Source: Halobacteroidaceae bacterium (GTDB lineage Bacteria > Bacillota > Halanaerobiia > B1SED10-174). Taken from it: 64,000 bases of DNA. A model generated the notes under the pieces. That model ran no database searches, had not been told where the DNA came from, and saw only the letters and a list, made by a program, of their open reading frames with translations. Shown piece by piece: positions 8,000 to 17,207 of this stretch (within the stretch, counting starts at the first letter, position 1; every line of letters begins with the position of its first letter). Made by a program: the position numbers and the translations under genes. The stretch spans positions 1 to 64,000 of the forward strand of contig PWGV01000025.1 in assembly GCA_003554585.1 (NCBI GenBank), given 5' to 3'.

Positions 8000-9181
8000 A
8001 TGGCGGGATTGAAGATTATCCATGTGGATATGGATGCCTTTTTCGCTGCAATTGAAATTAGAGACAATCCTGAACTGGAAGGGAAACCAGTAATAATCGG
8101 GGGGAGCAACCCACAAAAAAGAGGAGTTGTTTCCACTGCATCCTATGCAGCCCGCCGGTTTGGAGTTAAATCTGCAATGCCTTTGATCGAGGCATACCGG
8201 CGTTGCCCGGAGGGAATCTTTTTAGATGGAAATATGAGCAAATATGAAATGGTTTCCCGGGAATTGATGCAAATCCTTGCTTCTTTTACTCCCCTTGTTG
8301 AACCTTTATCTCTGGATGAGGCCTTTCTGGACATTTCTGGGTGTGAAGGTCTTTTTGGAACCCCCGAGGAAATAGCCCACAAAATAAAGAGAGAAATTAA
8401 AAATAAACTGGGTTTGGTTGCTTCCCTTGGGGTTGCACCAAACAAATTTCTGGCAAAACTTGCTTCTGATTTGGAAAAACCGGACGGCCTTGTAGTTATT
8501 CCTCCCGACCGGATCAGGGAGGTTCTTGATAATCTTCCGGTGGAGAGGTTGTGGGGAGTTGGAGAAAAAACTGCCTCTGTACTCAGGGAAAGAGGAATAA
8601 ATTTTATCGGCCAGGTTGCTCGCATGGAAATGAAATTTTTAGAAGCCCAGCTGGGAAACGCGGGGTGCTTGATCTGGCATTTAGCCCAGGGGATTGATGA
8701 TCGGCCCGTGGAACCGGAGCATGATATTAAATCCGTTGGTCGTGAAAACACCTTCCTGGAAGATATCTGCGACCTGAATTATCTGGAAGCAGTTCTCTGT
8801 TCTTTAGCTGAAGATGTTGGCAGAAGGCTTAGAAAGAAAGGCCTGGGGGGGAAAGTGGTAACTGTCAAGCTCCGGTTTAAAAGTTTTAAGACCATTACCC
8901 GGCGCAGAACTCTTCCAGAGAAAACCTGCTGGGGAACAGATATATACAAAGCAGGCAAAGAAATCCTTGCCAGGGAGGATTTGAAAGGATCCTATATCAG
9001 GCTGATCGGTATTTCAGTTTCAGGGCTGGGTAAAGTTAACAGTAATCAGCCGAAACTTTTTTCCTCTGATAAAAAGAAAAAAGAAGAGCAGATGACTGCA
9101 ACAATTGATAAATTGAAAAATAAATATGGAGATAAAATTATTGGTCCTGCTCGTCTTTTAGAATTGGATAAAGATAAATAA
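8000..9181 (+). CDS. dinB: DNA polymerase IV (Y-family, translesion)
   Basis: This 393-residue error-prone polymerase carries out lesion bypass. Catalytic acids are in HVDMDAFFA (D10 and D12, with the likely steric-gate F15) and SLDEAFLD (D106 and E107). The helix-hairpin-helix region GVGEKTASVLRERGI follows near 190. Near the C terminus QPKLF is a sliding-clamp-binding motif (QxxLF). The start ATG 8000 follows GAGGAGG. A LexA-like box in its promoter fits SOS induction. A terminator follows. Confidence 0.96.
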   Translation: MAGLKIIHVDMDAFFAAIEIRDNPELEGKPVIIGGSNPQKRGVVSTASYAARRFGVKSAMPLIEAYRRCPEGIFLDGNMSKYEMVSRELMQILASFTPLVEPLSLDEAFLDISGCEGLFGTPEEIAHKIKREIKNKLGLVASLGVAPNKFLAKLASDLEKPDGLVVIPPDRIREVLDNLPVERLWGVGEKTASVLRERGINFIGQVARMEMKFLEAQLGNAGCLIWHLAQGIDDRPVEPEHDIKSVGRENTFLEDICDLNYLEAVLCSLAEDVGRRLRKKGLGGKVVTVKLRFKSFKTITRRRTLPEKTCWGTDIYKAGKEILAREDLKGSYIRLIGISVSGLGKVNSNQPKLFSSDKKKKEEQMTATIDKLKNKYGDKIIGPARLLELDKDK

Positions 9182-9195
9182 AAAAAATTTAAGTT

Positions 9196-9260
9196 AAACC
9201 GGGGAACACAAAGGTAGATAAATCATCTTCTGCCGGGTGGTTCCCGGTTTTTTTGTTTTT
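9196..9260 (+). terminator. Terminator after dinB
   Basis: AACCGGGGAAC pairs with GGTTCCCGGTT across a loop of about 30 nt, and a long T run (TTTTTTTGTTTTT) follows. It separates dinB from the dcw promoter region. Confidence 0.78.
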
Positions 9261-9374
9261 CGAGAAGAGGCAAAAAATCTCTGCGAATTTAACCGGGCAA
9301 AAAAACAAAGAAAAAAAGTGACATTTTTTTGCTTTGAAAGAAGGAGAAATTCTGTGGGGGGAGAATATAGCAAA

Positions 9375-9404
9375 TAAGTGGTGCAAAGTGGTGGAAAGTG
9401 GGGG
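9375..9404 (+). promoter_or_regulatory. MraZ operator: three 10-bp direct repeats
   Basis: Three head-to-tail 10-bp units, TAAGTGGTGC, AAAGTGGTGG and AAAGTGGGGG, share AAGTGG. This matches the repeated AAAGTG(G/T)-type boxes bound by MraZ upstream of dcw clusters. They lie 35 bases before mraZ. No convincing -35/-10 pair was recognised in 9261-9374, so the promoter position is open. Confidence 0.8.
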
Positions 9405-9438
9405 AGAAGGGTAAAAAAGGAAAAGGCGGTGGCTGAAA

Positions 9439-9870
9439 ATGTTCATGGGTGAATATCGACATGCCATGGATGAAAAGGGAAGAGTAATAATGCCTGCTCG
9501 CTTCCGGGAAACTCTGGGGGAGAAATTTGTAATCACCAGGGGCCTGGATAACTGCCTTTTCGTTTATCCTGTTCAGGAATGGAAAACGCTGGAGGAAAAA
9601 CTTAAAAATCTTCCCCTTACCCGCCAGGATGCACGGGCATTTGTCCGTTACCTTTTGTCCGGAGCAGCCGAATGTGAATTTGATAAACAGGGCCGTATTT
9701 CAGTTCCCAACAACCTGAGGGACCATGGTTTAATAAAAAAAGATGTGGTGATTATTGGGGTAGCGGACAGGATAGAGCTCTGGAGCAAGGAGAAATGGGA
9801 AGAATACCTGAATAAAGCGAAAGATTCTTACGAGGAAATCGCCGAAACCATGGATGAACTGGGAATTTAA
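9439..9870 (+). CDS. mraZ: Transcriptional regulator MraZ
   Basis: This 143-residue DNA-binding protein is the first gene of the dcw cluster. It has two SpoVT/AbrB-like half-domains: [24 protein letters not shown] at the N terminus and [21 protein letters not shown] near 76-97. The DxKGR and DKQGR signatures are those of MraZ. It probably autoregulates through the three repeats upstream. The start ATG 9439 has only the modest site AAGGCGGTGG ahead of it. Confidence 0.96.
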   Translation: MFMGEYRHAMDEKGRVIMPARFRETLGEKFVITRGLDNCLFVYPVQEWKTLEEKLKNLPLTRQDARAFVRYLLSGAAECEFDKQGRISVPNNLRDHGLIKKDVVIIGVADRIELWSKEKWEEYLNKAKDSYEEIAETMDELGI

Positions 9871-9889
9871 CCGGAAAGGGGCCAAATAA

Positions 9890-10831
9890 ATGCAGAATTT
9901 CCACCAACCGGTTTTGCTAAATGAAGTTTTAGAGTTTTTAGGGAATAGCAAAGGTTTTTTTCTCGACGGGACAATCGGTGGTGGAGGGCATAGTAAGGTC
10001 CTATTGGAAAAGAATGAAACCATCGAAATTATCGGAATAGATAAGGACCCCAGGGCTTTAGAGGAGGCAAAACAAATCCTTGAACCCTGGAAAGAAAAAG
10101 TAAGGTTTTTCCACGGGGATTTTAAAGATTTTGAGGTCTATATCGGAGAGCTGGGAATAACCGGGTTTGGCGGGGTTTTGTTGGATTTAGGAGTTTCTTC
10201 CTACCAGCTTAATAGACCAGAAAGAGGTTTTAGTTATCACCAGGATGGTCCCCTGGACATGAGAATGGATCCTACAAGCGGCAAAACTGCAGCCGACCTG
10301 CTAAATGGGTTTCCGGTTCATGATCTTTCCCGGATTTTTAAAGAATATGGTGAGGAACGCTGGGCCAAGAAAATCGCTGGCAAGATTGAAAAAAGAAGGA
10401 AAGAAAAAAGGATAGAGACTACAAGAGAACTTGCAGAAATTATTACCCAAACTGTTCCCCATGATCGGGGGGGACATCCAGCCAGAAGAGTTTTTCAGGC
10501 GCTCAGAATAGCAGTTAACGATGAACTAAAAGGTCTGGGTAAAACTATAGAGAAAATGGTTGATTTTCTTAATCCGCAGGGTAGAATGGGTATTATTACT
10601 TTCCAATCGCTCGAAGATCGTCTGGTTAAGAATGTATTTCGAAAGCTCAGTCAGTGCAATTGTCCAAAAAACTTACCCTGTGTTTGCACGGGACCTCAAA
10701 TAAAGATTTTAACCAAGAAACCTGTAGAACCAAGCGAAGAAGAAGTTGAACAAAACCGAAGGGCCCGCAGTTCCAAACTCAGGGTTATAGAAAAGCTAAA
10801 TTTGACGAAGGGGAAGGAGGAAGGACGATAA
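9890..10831 (+). CDS. rsmH: 16S rRNA (cytosine1402-N4)-methyltransferase
   Basis: This 313-residue methyltransferase modifies C1402 in the ribosomal P site. The N-terminal FHQPVLLNEV and the SAM-binding DGTIGGGGHS (about 26-35) are RsmH hallmarks, as are LLDLGVSSYQLNRPERGFSY and the C-terminal FQSLEDRLVK. The stop TAA is followed immediately by the ATG of the next gene. Its place after mraZ is conserved. Confidence 0.97.
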   Translation: MQNFHQPVLLNEVLEFLGNSKGFFLDGTIGGGGHSKVLLEKNETIEIIGIDKDPRALEEAKQILEPWKEKVRFFHGDFKDFEVYIGELGITGFGGVLLDLGVSSYQLNRPERGFSYHQDGPLDMRMDPTSGKTAADLLNGFPVHDLSRIFKEYGEERWAKKIAGKIEKRRKEKRIETTRELAEIITQTVPHDRGGHPARRVFQALRIAVNDELKGLGKTIEKMVDFLNPQGRMGIITFQSLEDRLVKNVFRKLSQCNCPKNLPCVCTGPQIKILTKKPVEPSEEEVEQNRRARSSKLRVIEKLNLTKGKEEGR

Positions 10832-11299
10832 ATGGAAAAGAATTATCAAAGAAGTGTTGTTTACAATCCAGGATCGCAAAAAGTTAAACCCCGTCCCACC
10901 AAGTCCTCCATTCCCTGGTTTTATATTTTCCTTATAATAGTTAGTGTGGGGATTTCAATTAGTTTTCTCGTTTTGCAGGCCGGTATTTCATCCTTGAATT
11001 ATGAGATTGAAACAGTACAAAGGGAAATTGATGTCCTGGAAAAAGCAAACCGGGGTCTGCGACTTCAATTGGCTGAAAAAACAAACCTTAGGGAAATTGA
11101 AAAACGAGCCCGCCAGGAACTGGCCATGGTAAGACCAGAGCAACAGGATTACATAGTAATGGCGAAACCAGAATTGCAGACGGTTGAGAGAACTGATCGG
11201 GAAGGAACCTTTGAATTAAACCTTGCTGGATTTTTTGGGGAACTTGCCCAGTGGGTTAGGGAACGGGCAACTGTAGCTGCAGGTGCCCTGGGGGAGTAG
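10832..11299 (+). CDS. ftsL: Cell division protein FtsL-like
   Basis: This 155-residue bitopic membrane protein has a cytoplasmic N terminus of about 27 residues, one membrane segment (IPWFYIFLIIVSVGISISFLVLQ, about 27-50), and a coiled-coil stretch (ETVQREIDVLEKANRGLRLQLAEKTNLREIEKRARQELAM). FtsL partners with DivIC and DivIB/FtsQ in the divisome. FtsL sequences diverge widely, so the call rests on topology and position between rsmH and the division penicillin-binding protein. It starts directly at the rsmH stop. Confidence 0.85.
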   Translation: MEKNYQRSVVYNPGSQKVKPRPTKSSIPWFYIFLIIVSVGISISFLVLQAGISSLNYEIETVQREIDVLEKANRGLRLQLAEKTNLREIEKRARQELAMVRPEQQDYIVMAKPELQTVERTDREGTFELNLAGFFGELAQWVRERATVAAGALGE

Positions 11300-11312
11300 G
11301 AGGTGATTCGCT

Positions 11313-13391
11313 TTGGGCCAGGGAAACTTGCTAATTAAAAACCGAATTATTATATTATTTGTTTTCTTCGTAGCGCTGATGGTGGCAATTTTTGCCCGGC
11401 TTTTTTTCATCCAAATCGGGCAAACAGAAGCCCTGGGACAAATGGCCAGTGACCAGAGGTTACGGATGCTCCAGTTAGACCCAAAACGGGGATTGATTTA
11501 TGACCGACTGGGGCGAGAACTGGCTATAAGCGCTGCAGCAGAAACAGTTGTGGCTTTTCCCCCGGAAATTGAAAACCCCGAGAAAACGGCCCGGGATTTG
11601 GCGGGAATTTTAAACTTCTCCTACAATGAGATTTATCGGAGAATAACCCAACCCCGGGCTGCAATTTATTTGGAGCGCAAAATTGACGACCAGAGGGCTC
11701 AAAAAATTGCCAGCTGGGAACTTCCAGGGATTTCTTTTATTGAAGAGAGCAAGAGATTTTACCCTCAGGGCGAACTCGCCGCCCATATTATTGGTTTTGC
11801 GGGGGTGGATAATCATGGGCTGGAAGGTATTGAGGTTTCAATGGACCATTTTCTCCAGGGGCAACCGGGGCGAATGTCTACGCAAAGGGATGGTCTGGGC
11901 CAGGATATTCCACAGGGCATTGAAAGATATATCCCCCCTCAGGATGGGCACGATATTTATTTGACCATTGACCAGGTTATCCAGTACATAGCTGAAAGAG
12001 AACTGGAAAATGCTTTGCAACAGCACGAAGCCAGGGGTGGGAGTGTTGTTGTTCTTGACCCCCAACTGGGTGAAATTCTGGCAATGGCCAATTACCCGAG
12101 CTTTAACCCCAATAATTTTCAGGCTTACCCTTCTTCTTCCTGGAGAAATGCTGCAATAACCAATAATTTCGAACCGGGTTCTACTTTTAAAGTAATCACC
12201 ATGGCTTCTGCTCTGGATGAAGGGGTTGTAAACATGGAAGATGTTTTTTTCGATCCCGGTCAAATCAGGGTGGGTCCTGAAACAATCAGTTGCTGGAGAG
12301 AAGGAGGTCATGGGACCTTAAATTTCACTGAAGTTGTTGAAAAATCCTGTAACCCGGGTTTTGTCCAGGTAGGAAACCGACTTGGGGTAGAAAATTTCTA
12401 CAGGTATATTCAGGCTTTTAATTTTGGTAACCGCCTGGGGATAGATCTTCCAGGCGAAGCTAGAGGCCTTGTTTATGATTATAGTGAAATGGGACCTGTT
12501 GAAATGGCCACGATGACTTTTGGCCACGGAATTGCAGTAACGCCGCTGCAGATGGTGATGGCAACAGGGGCAATCGCTAACAAAGGTTTTCTTCTTGAAC
12601 CCCGCCTGGTTAGAGAGGTACGGGATTCAAATAAGAATTTGGTGGAAAGCTTTGGACCAAAAGTTTTGCGACAGGTGGTATCTGAGGAAACGGCTGAAAT
12701 GACCCTTGCTCTTCTGGCCAGTGTAGTTGCTTCAGGGACGGGGTCCCAGGCCCAAATTCCTGGTTATGAAATTGGGGGAAAAACAGGGACAGCGAAATAT
12801 TACGGGAAAGAAGCTTATGACTCTTCTTTTATTGGAGTTGTCCCCATAGATGATCCTCAGCTGGTTATTCTTGTTGTTCTCTACGAAGTTACAAGTTATC
12901 CTTATTATGCCGGCGAGATTGCCGCTCCAATCTTCAGGGAAATCGCCCAGGATTCTATCAGATATCTGGAGTTGCGACCAACTGTGCCTCAGGATATTCC
13001 CCAGGTTGAAGTTAAAACCGAAAAGACAATAGTTCCTGATGTAAAGCATCTTTCCCCGGAGCAGGCCATGGAAGTTTTGCGAGAGGTTGGTTTCAATGTT
13101 AAGCTGGAAGGAATGGGTGAAAGGGTAGTTGATCAGGTTCCCCTACCCGGAGCAAATCTCCCCCTGGGTGCAACAGTGGTTTTATTTTTCCAAGAAACCC
13201 GGGATAGAATGGAGAATTATTATACCTTTGTACCCAATCTTAGGGGTTTAACTCGAGAAAGAGCAGGGGAAATTTTGTCATCCCTGGGTTTTAAACCCTT
13301 ATTTTCAGGGAGTGGGGCAGTACAAAGCCAGGAACCATCAGCAGGGGAATTCAGGCCACAGGGCGAAGAGATAAAACTGCAATTGCGCTAA
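11313..13391 (+). CDS. ftsI: Division penicillin-binding protein (FtsI/PBP2B/SpoVD type) with two PASTA domains
   Basis: This 692-residue class B transpeptidase cross-links septal peptidoglycan. It has an N-terminal anchor (about 11-33), a dimerisation domain, and a transpeptidase domain with SxxK at S290-TFK293, SxN at S345-C-N347 and KTG at K490. Two C-terminal PASTA domains follow (about 565-630 and 635-692). The start is TTG 11313 behind AGGAGGTGA. Only one such gene is present in the cluster, so a dedicated sporulation paralogue (SpoVD) is not seen beside it. Confidence 0.94.
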   Translation: MGQGNLLIKNRIIILFVFFVALMVAIFARLFFIQIGQTEALGQMASDQRLRMLQLDPKRGLIYDRLGRELAISAAAETVVAFPPEIENPEKTARDLAGILNFSYNEIYRRITQPRAAIYLERKIDDQRAQKIASWELPGISFIEESKRFYPQGELAAHIIGFAGVDNHGLEGIEVSMDHFLQGQPGRMSTQRDGLGQDIPQGIERYIPPQDGHDIYLTIDQVIQYIAERELENALQQHEARGGSVVVLDPQLGEILAMANYPSFNPNNFQAYPSSSWRNAAITNNFEPGSTFKVITMASALDEGVVNMEDVFFDPGQIRVGPETISCWREGGHGTLNFTEVVEKSCNPGFVQVGNRLGVENFYRYIQAFNFGNRLGIDLPGEARGLVYDYSEMGPVEMATMTFGHGIAVTPLQMVMATGAIANKGFLLEPRLVREVRDSNKNLVESFGPKVLRQVVSEETAEMTLALLASVVASGTGSQAQIPGYEIGGKTGTAKYYGKEAYDSSFIGVVPIDDPQLVILVVLYEVTSYPYYAGEIAAPIFREIAQDSIRYLELRPTVPQDIPQVEVKTEKTIVPDVKHLSPEQAMEVLREVGFNVKLEGMGERVVDQVPLPGANLPLGATVVLFFQETRDRMENYYTFVPNLRGLTRERAGEILSSLGFKPLFSGSGAVQSQEPSAGEFRPQGEEIKLQLR

Positions 13392-13412
13392 AAAAACCAG
13401 AAGGGGTATAAA

Positions 13413-14894
13413 ATGAGACTTAAAGAGGTTAAGGAATTAATTCCCAACTCAAAACTTTTTGGTTCGGAAAATGTAAAAATTAAATCTTTAGCCTATGACT
13501 CCCGGGAGGTAGAAGAGGGATCGCTTTTTACAGCAATCAGGGGCTACCGTTTTGATGGACACGATTTTATTTCTGAAGCAAGAGAAAAGGGAGCCACAGC
13601 CTTGATTGTTGAAGAAGAGGGTGATTATAAACTTCCCTATCTGCTGGTAGAGGATAGCAGATTCGCTCTGGCAAAGGTTAGTACCGCATTTTATGATTAT
13701 CCCGCCCGAAAAATGATTTTAATTGGAGTAACAGGGACCAATGGAAAAACCACTACTTCTTTTTTGCTTGAGGGAATTCTGAATTATGCCCGGGAAAAGC
13801 CAGGTTTGCTGGGGACTGTAACCTACCGCTACAAAGAAAGAACCTTTCCGGGAGAAAGAACAACTCCCGAATCTATGGATTTACAAAAGCAACTGGCAGA
13901 ACTTGTTTCACTCGGGGCAAAAAGTGTTGTTATGGAAGTATCCTCCCACGCCCTAAAACTTAAAAGGGTAGGCGCAATGGAATTTGATATAGGGGTTTTC
14001 ACCAACCTTACTCCCGAGCATGGCGAGTTTCATCCTTCCCAGGAAGATTACCTGGAGAGTAAAGCGCTTTTATTTAATAACTATTTAAAAGGAACGGGTT
14101 TTGGAGTGATAAACGCTGATACGGATCAGGCTCCATATCTTTTGTCACAGAACAAGGGAAAATCCCTTACATATTCTCTCCAGGGGCGGGGAGATTTAAA
14201 TGGCAAGATTTTGGAAACTGGTCCCGAAGGTTTAGTTTTACGAACTTTTTGGGGGCAAGAACACAAGGATATTGGTTTAAGCCTGGCCGGAACTTTTAAC
14301 GCTTATAATGCTCTTGCAGCGATAGGGACCGGTCTCGCCTTGGGTTTAGACCTGGAAACAATATCCCGGGGAATTAAACAGGTCAAGGGTGTTCCCGGTC
14401 GTTTTGAACTGGTTGGCCGGGGAGAAGAAGTCGGGGTTATTGTTGATTTTGCTCACACCCCGGACAGCCTTGCTAACGTATTAAGGACCGCCCGGGATAT
14501 TGCCCCCAAAAACCTTATTCTTGTTTTTGGTTGTGGCGGGGATCGGGACAGAGAAAAAAGACCTGAAATGACGAAGTTTGCAGTTGAGCTTGCAGATTAT
14601 GTAATAATAACTGCAGATAATCCCCGCAATGAAGAATTGGCACAAATTATTGAAGACATGAAAACCGGGCTGGATAAGGAAGAAAATATCGAAATTATTC
14701 CTGACCGGGAAAGGGCAATTTTCCGGGGGATTGAATTGGCCGAAAAAGGCGACCTGGTTTTAATTGCAGGAAAGGGCCATGAAACCGGGCAGGAGATAAA
14801 AGGAGAATTTTTCCCCTTTGATGACCGAAAAGTTGCCCAAAGGGCTCTAGAAAGGAAAAAAAGGGGGGCTGAAAATGGAGAAGATGAACGCTAA
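13413..14894 (+). CDS. murE: UDP-MurNAc-tripeptide synthetase (meso-DAP adding)
   Basis: This 493-residue Mur ligase adds the third amino acid to UDP-MurNAc-L-Ala-D-Glu. The ATP-binding loop is GVTGTNGKTTT (about 109-119). YLESKALLF holds the likely carbamylated lysine. ADNPRNE near 405 contains DNPR, the motif of the meso-diaminopimelate-specific enzymes. The start ATG 13413 follows AAGGGG. It overlaps murF by 20 bp. Confidence 0.96.
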   Translation: MRLKEVKELIPNSKLFGSENVKIKSLAYDSREVEEGSLFTAIRGYRFDGHDFISEAREKGATALIVEEEGDYKLPYLLVEDSRFALAKVSTAFYDYPARKMILIGVTGTNGKTTTSFLLEGILNYAREKPGLLGTVTYRYKERTFPGERTTPESMDLQKQLAELVSLGAKSVVMEVSSHALKLKRVGAMEFDIGVFTNLTPEHGEFHPSQEDYLESKALLFNNYLKGTGFGVINADTDQAPYLLSQNKGKSLTYSLQGRGDLNGKILETGPEGLVLRTFWGQEHKDIGLSLAGTFNAYNALAAIGTGLALGLDLETISRGIKQVKGVPGRFELVGRGEEVGVIVDFAHTPDSLANVLRTARDIAPKNLILVFGCGGDRDREKRPEMTKFAVELADYVIITADNPRNEELAQIIEDMKTGLDKEENIEIIPDRERAIFRGIELAEKGDLVLIAGKGHETGQEIKGEFFPFDDRKVAQRALERKKRGAENGEDER

Positions 14895-16254
14895 AAAAGG
14901 TGCCAAAATTTTAGGGGGCAAATTTTCCGGCCCTGAAGAATCAAATTTCGCTGGAGTTACCATTGATAGCCGGCAGGTTGAAAAAGGAAATCTTTTTGTT
15001 GCAATCATTGGAGAAAAACATGATGGCCATGATTTTCTGGATCAGGTCTGGGAAAACGGAGCTGCTGGTTCCCTTGTTTCCCGGGAGTTAACTCCCCCTC
15101 CAGGGAAATTTCTAATTAAAGTTGATGATACTTTGAAAGGCTTACAGGGACTGGCCGGTTATTACAGGACTATTTTTGATCCCCTGGTAATTGGTATTAC
15201 GGGAAGTAATGGAAAGACAACAACAAAAGATTTCATTGCTGCGATTACAGCGGAGGAAAGGCCGACTCTAAAGACCCCGGGTAACCTGAATAATCAGTAT
15301 GGACTTCCCCTTACCTTACTAAAACTGGGTGAGGGGATAGAAGTTGCTGTGGTTGAGATGGGGATGAACGCTCCAGGAGAAATAGCTCTATTAAGTTCCA
15401 TTGCCCGCCCTAAAATTGGCGTTCTTACCAATATCGGGCCTGCGCATCTTGAATTCCTTAAAGACCTGGAGGGGGTAGCTAAAGCAAAAGGTGAGATGGT
15501 GGAGGCACTGCCCCCCGATGGAACACTGGTTTTTAATGGAGATGATCCCTATGCTAACCAAATTGCAAAAAAGTATTCAGGAAAGAAAATTTCTTTTGGA
15601 TTTGAGGAAAATAACCTTATAAAAGGGCAAGAAATAAAAAGACTGGGCTACCAAAATATTGCCCTGGGAGTTTCGATCAGGGATGATTATCATCTTTTCA
15701 GATTACCTCTTTTGGGAAAACATAATGTTTATAATGCCCTGGCTGCCATAGGGGTTGGCTGGTTATTGGGCATACCCCTCAGCGAAATTGGGGAGGGGCT
15801 TTTAAAGGCTGAATTATCCGGAAATAGAATGGAGATTAAAAAAATGCCCCAGGAGTATCTGATGATAAACGATTCCTATAATGCCAACCCAACCTCAATG
15901 AGACACGCCCTGGAAATATTAACTGAAGTTGCAGTTGATAGAAGCATTGCCCTTCTGGGTGATATGCTGGAGTTAGGGGTTTCATCGGATAAATACCACC
16001 GGGAAATTGGACATTTTGTTGCTGAGTTAAACATCGACCTCCTGTTAACAAGGGGTCCCGGAGGGAAAATAATCGGGCAGGGAGCACGGGAAAAAGGTTT
16101 TCCGGCCCGGAGAATTATTAATTTCCAGGATAATGATCAGGCTCTCGATTTTTTGCGGAAAAACCTTACAGCAAAAGACACCTTATTAATCAAGGGATCC
16201 CGGGGTTTGCAACTGGAAAAGGTCGCCCAGGGGCTTAAGGGGTGGGAGAGTTGA
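14875..16254 (+). CDS. murF: UDP-MurNAc-tripeptide--D-Ala-D-Ala ligase
   Basis: This 459-residue Mur ligase adds the D-Ala-D-Ala dipeptide made by Ddl. GITGSNGKTTTKDF (about 108-121) is the ATP loop, and NDSYNANPTSM (about 327-337) is a MurF signature. The ATG at 14875 is well placed after a GGGGGG run; ATG 14884 is an alternative. Both ends overlap neighbours, showing tight coupling with murE and mraY. Confidence 0.96.
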   Translation: MEKMNAKKGAKILGGKFSGPEESNFAGVTIDSRQVEKGNLFVAIIGEKHDGHDFLDQVWENGAAGSLVSRELTPPPGKFLIKVDDTLKGLQGLAGYYRTIFDPLVIGITGSNGKTTTKDFIAAITAEERPTLKTPGNLNNQYGLPLTLLKLGEGIEVAVVEMGMNAPGEIALLSSIARPKIGVLTNIGPAHLEFLKDLEGVAKAKGEMVEALPPDGTLVFNGDDPYANQIAKKYSGKKISFGFEENNLIKGQEIKRLGYQNIALGVSIRDDYHLFRLPLLGKHNVYNALAAIGVGWLLGIPLSEIGEGLLKAELSGNRMEIKKMPQEYLMINDSYNANPTSMRHALEILTEVAVDRSIALLGDMLELGVSSDKYHREIGHFVAELNIDLLLTRGPGGKIIGQGAREKGFPARRIINFQDNDQALDFLRKNLTAKDTLLIKGSRGLQLEKVAQGLKGWES

Positions 16255-17207
16255 GTCAGACAATTATATCCGGACTGGTCAGTTTTGGAATTATGGTTTT
16301 CTTGCTGCCCTTCGGTTTGAGGGTGTTGAAAAAAATCCAGGTGGGTCAAAAAATTAGAGAAGATGGACCGGAAAGCCACCTGAGCAAAGAAGGAATTCCT
16401 ACCATGGGGGGAGCTCTTTTCTGGCCGGTCCTCCTGGTTACTATTCTTTCCCTGGGTAGAATTGATCCCTTTTTAATCTGGACCATTTTTATTACAGCTG
16501 GATTTACCTTAATTGGAGGACAGGACGATTATTTTAAAATCAAAAAAAGCCGTTCTCTGGGTTTAAAAGCACGTCATAAAATTTTGTTAATGGTTTTGCT
16601 CTCGGGTTTAGTAGGAGTTTACATTTTTTTCTTTCATCCCGGCGGTTCTGCTCTGCTCATCCCCTGGTCGGGAGGAGAAATAGACCTGGGCTGGCTGATT
16701 ATTCCTTTAATTATTCTGGTTTATCTGGCTTCTGCTAATGCTGTGAATTTGATTGACGGTCTGGATGGGCTGGCAGCCGGCGTAACCGGGATTATCTTTA
16801 TTGGTTTTGCAATTTTAAGTCTTTTCCAGCAGGAAATAACAGGGGCCATTATCGCGGGAAGTGGGGCAGGATTATGCCTGGGTTTTTTATGGTTTAACTG
16901 TCACCCTGCAAAGATTTTTATGGGAGACACCGGATCTTTAATGCTGGGGAGTCTACTTGCTTCCCTGGCGGTGTTTCAGCAAATGAGTCTTTATCTCCTG
17001 ATACTGGGAGGTCTATTGGTAATTGTTACCCTTTCGGTGATAATCCAGGTTGTTTATTTCCGCTTAACCGGGGGCAAAAGAATTTTTAAAATGAGTCCCC
17101 TGCATCACCACTTTGAACTGAGCGGCTGGCCCGAATCCCATGTTGTAATTAGATTCTGGTTGGTTGCGGCAATTTTTACCCTCCTGGGAATCTGGGGGGG
17201 GTTGTAG
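16251..17207 (+). CDS. mraY: Phospho-MurNAc-pentapeptide transferase
   Basis: This polytopic membrane enzyme of about 318 residues makes lipid I from UDP-MurNAc-pentapeptide and undecaprenyl phosphate. Signatures are DDYFKIKKSRSLGLKARHK, NAVNLIDGLDGLAAG, MGDTGSLMLG and SPLHHHFELSGWPE. The ORF track begins at GTG 16242, but that codon overlaps the site AAGGGG. TTG 16251 sits 8 bp after it and is preferred. It overlaps murF by 4 bp. Confidence 0.95.
   Translation: MSQTIISGLVSFGIMVFLLPFGLRVLKKIQVGQKIREDGPESHLSKEGIPTMGGALFWPVLLVTILSLGRIDPFLIWTIFITAGFTLIGGQDDYFKIKKSRSLGLKARHKILLMVLLSGLVGVYIFFFHPGGSALLIPWSGGEIDLGWLIIPLIILVYLASANAVNLIDGLDGLAAGVTGIIFIGFAILSLFQQEITGAIIAGSGAGLCLGFLWFNCHPAKIFMGDTGSLMLGSLLASLAVFQQMSLYLLILGGLLVIVTLSVIIQVVYFRLTGGKRIFKMSPLHHHFELSGWPESHVVIRFWLVAAIFTLLGIWGGL

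Noticed and set aside
8143-8751. 202-residue minus-strand ORF within dinB
   Set aside because: Shadow frame of dinB, no recognisable domain.
16242-16250. GTG 16242 as the mraY start
   Set aside because: It lies inside the ribosome-binding site; TTG 16251 has correct spacing.
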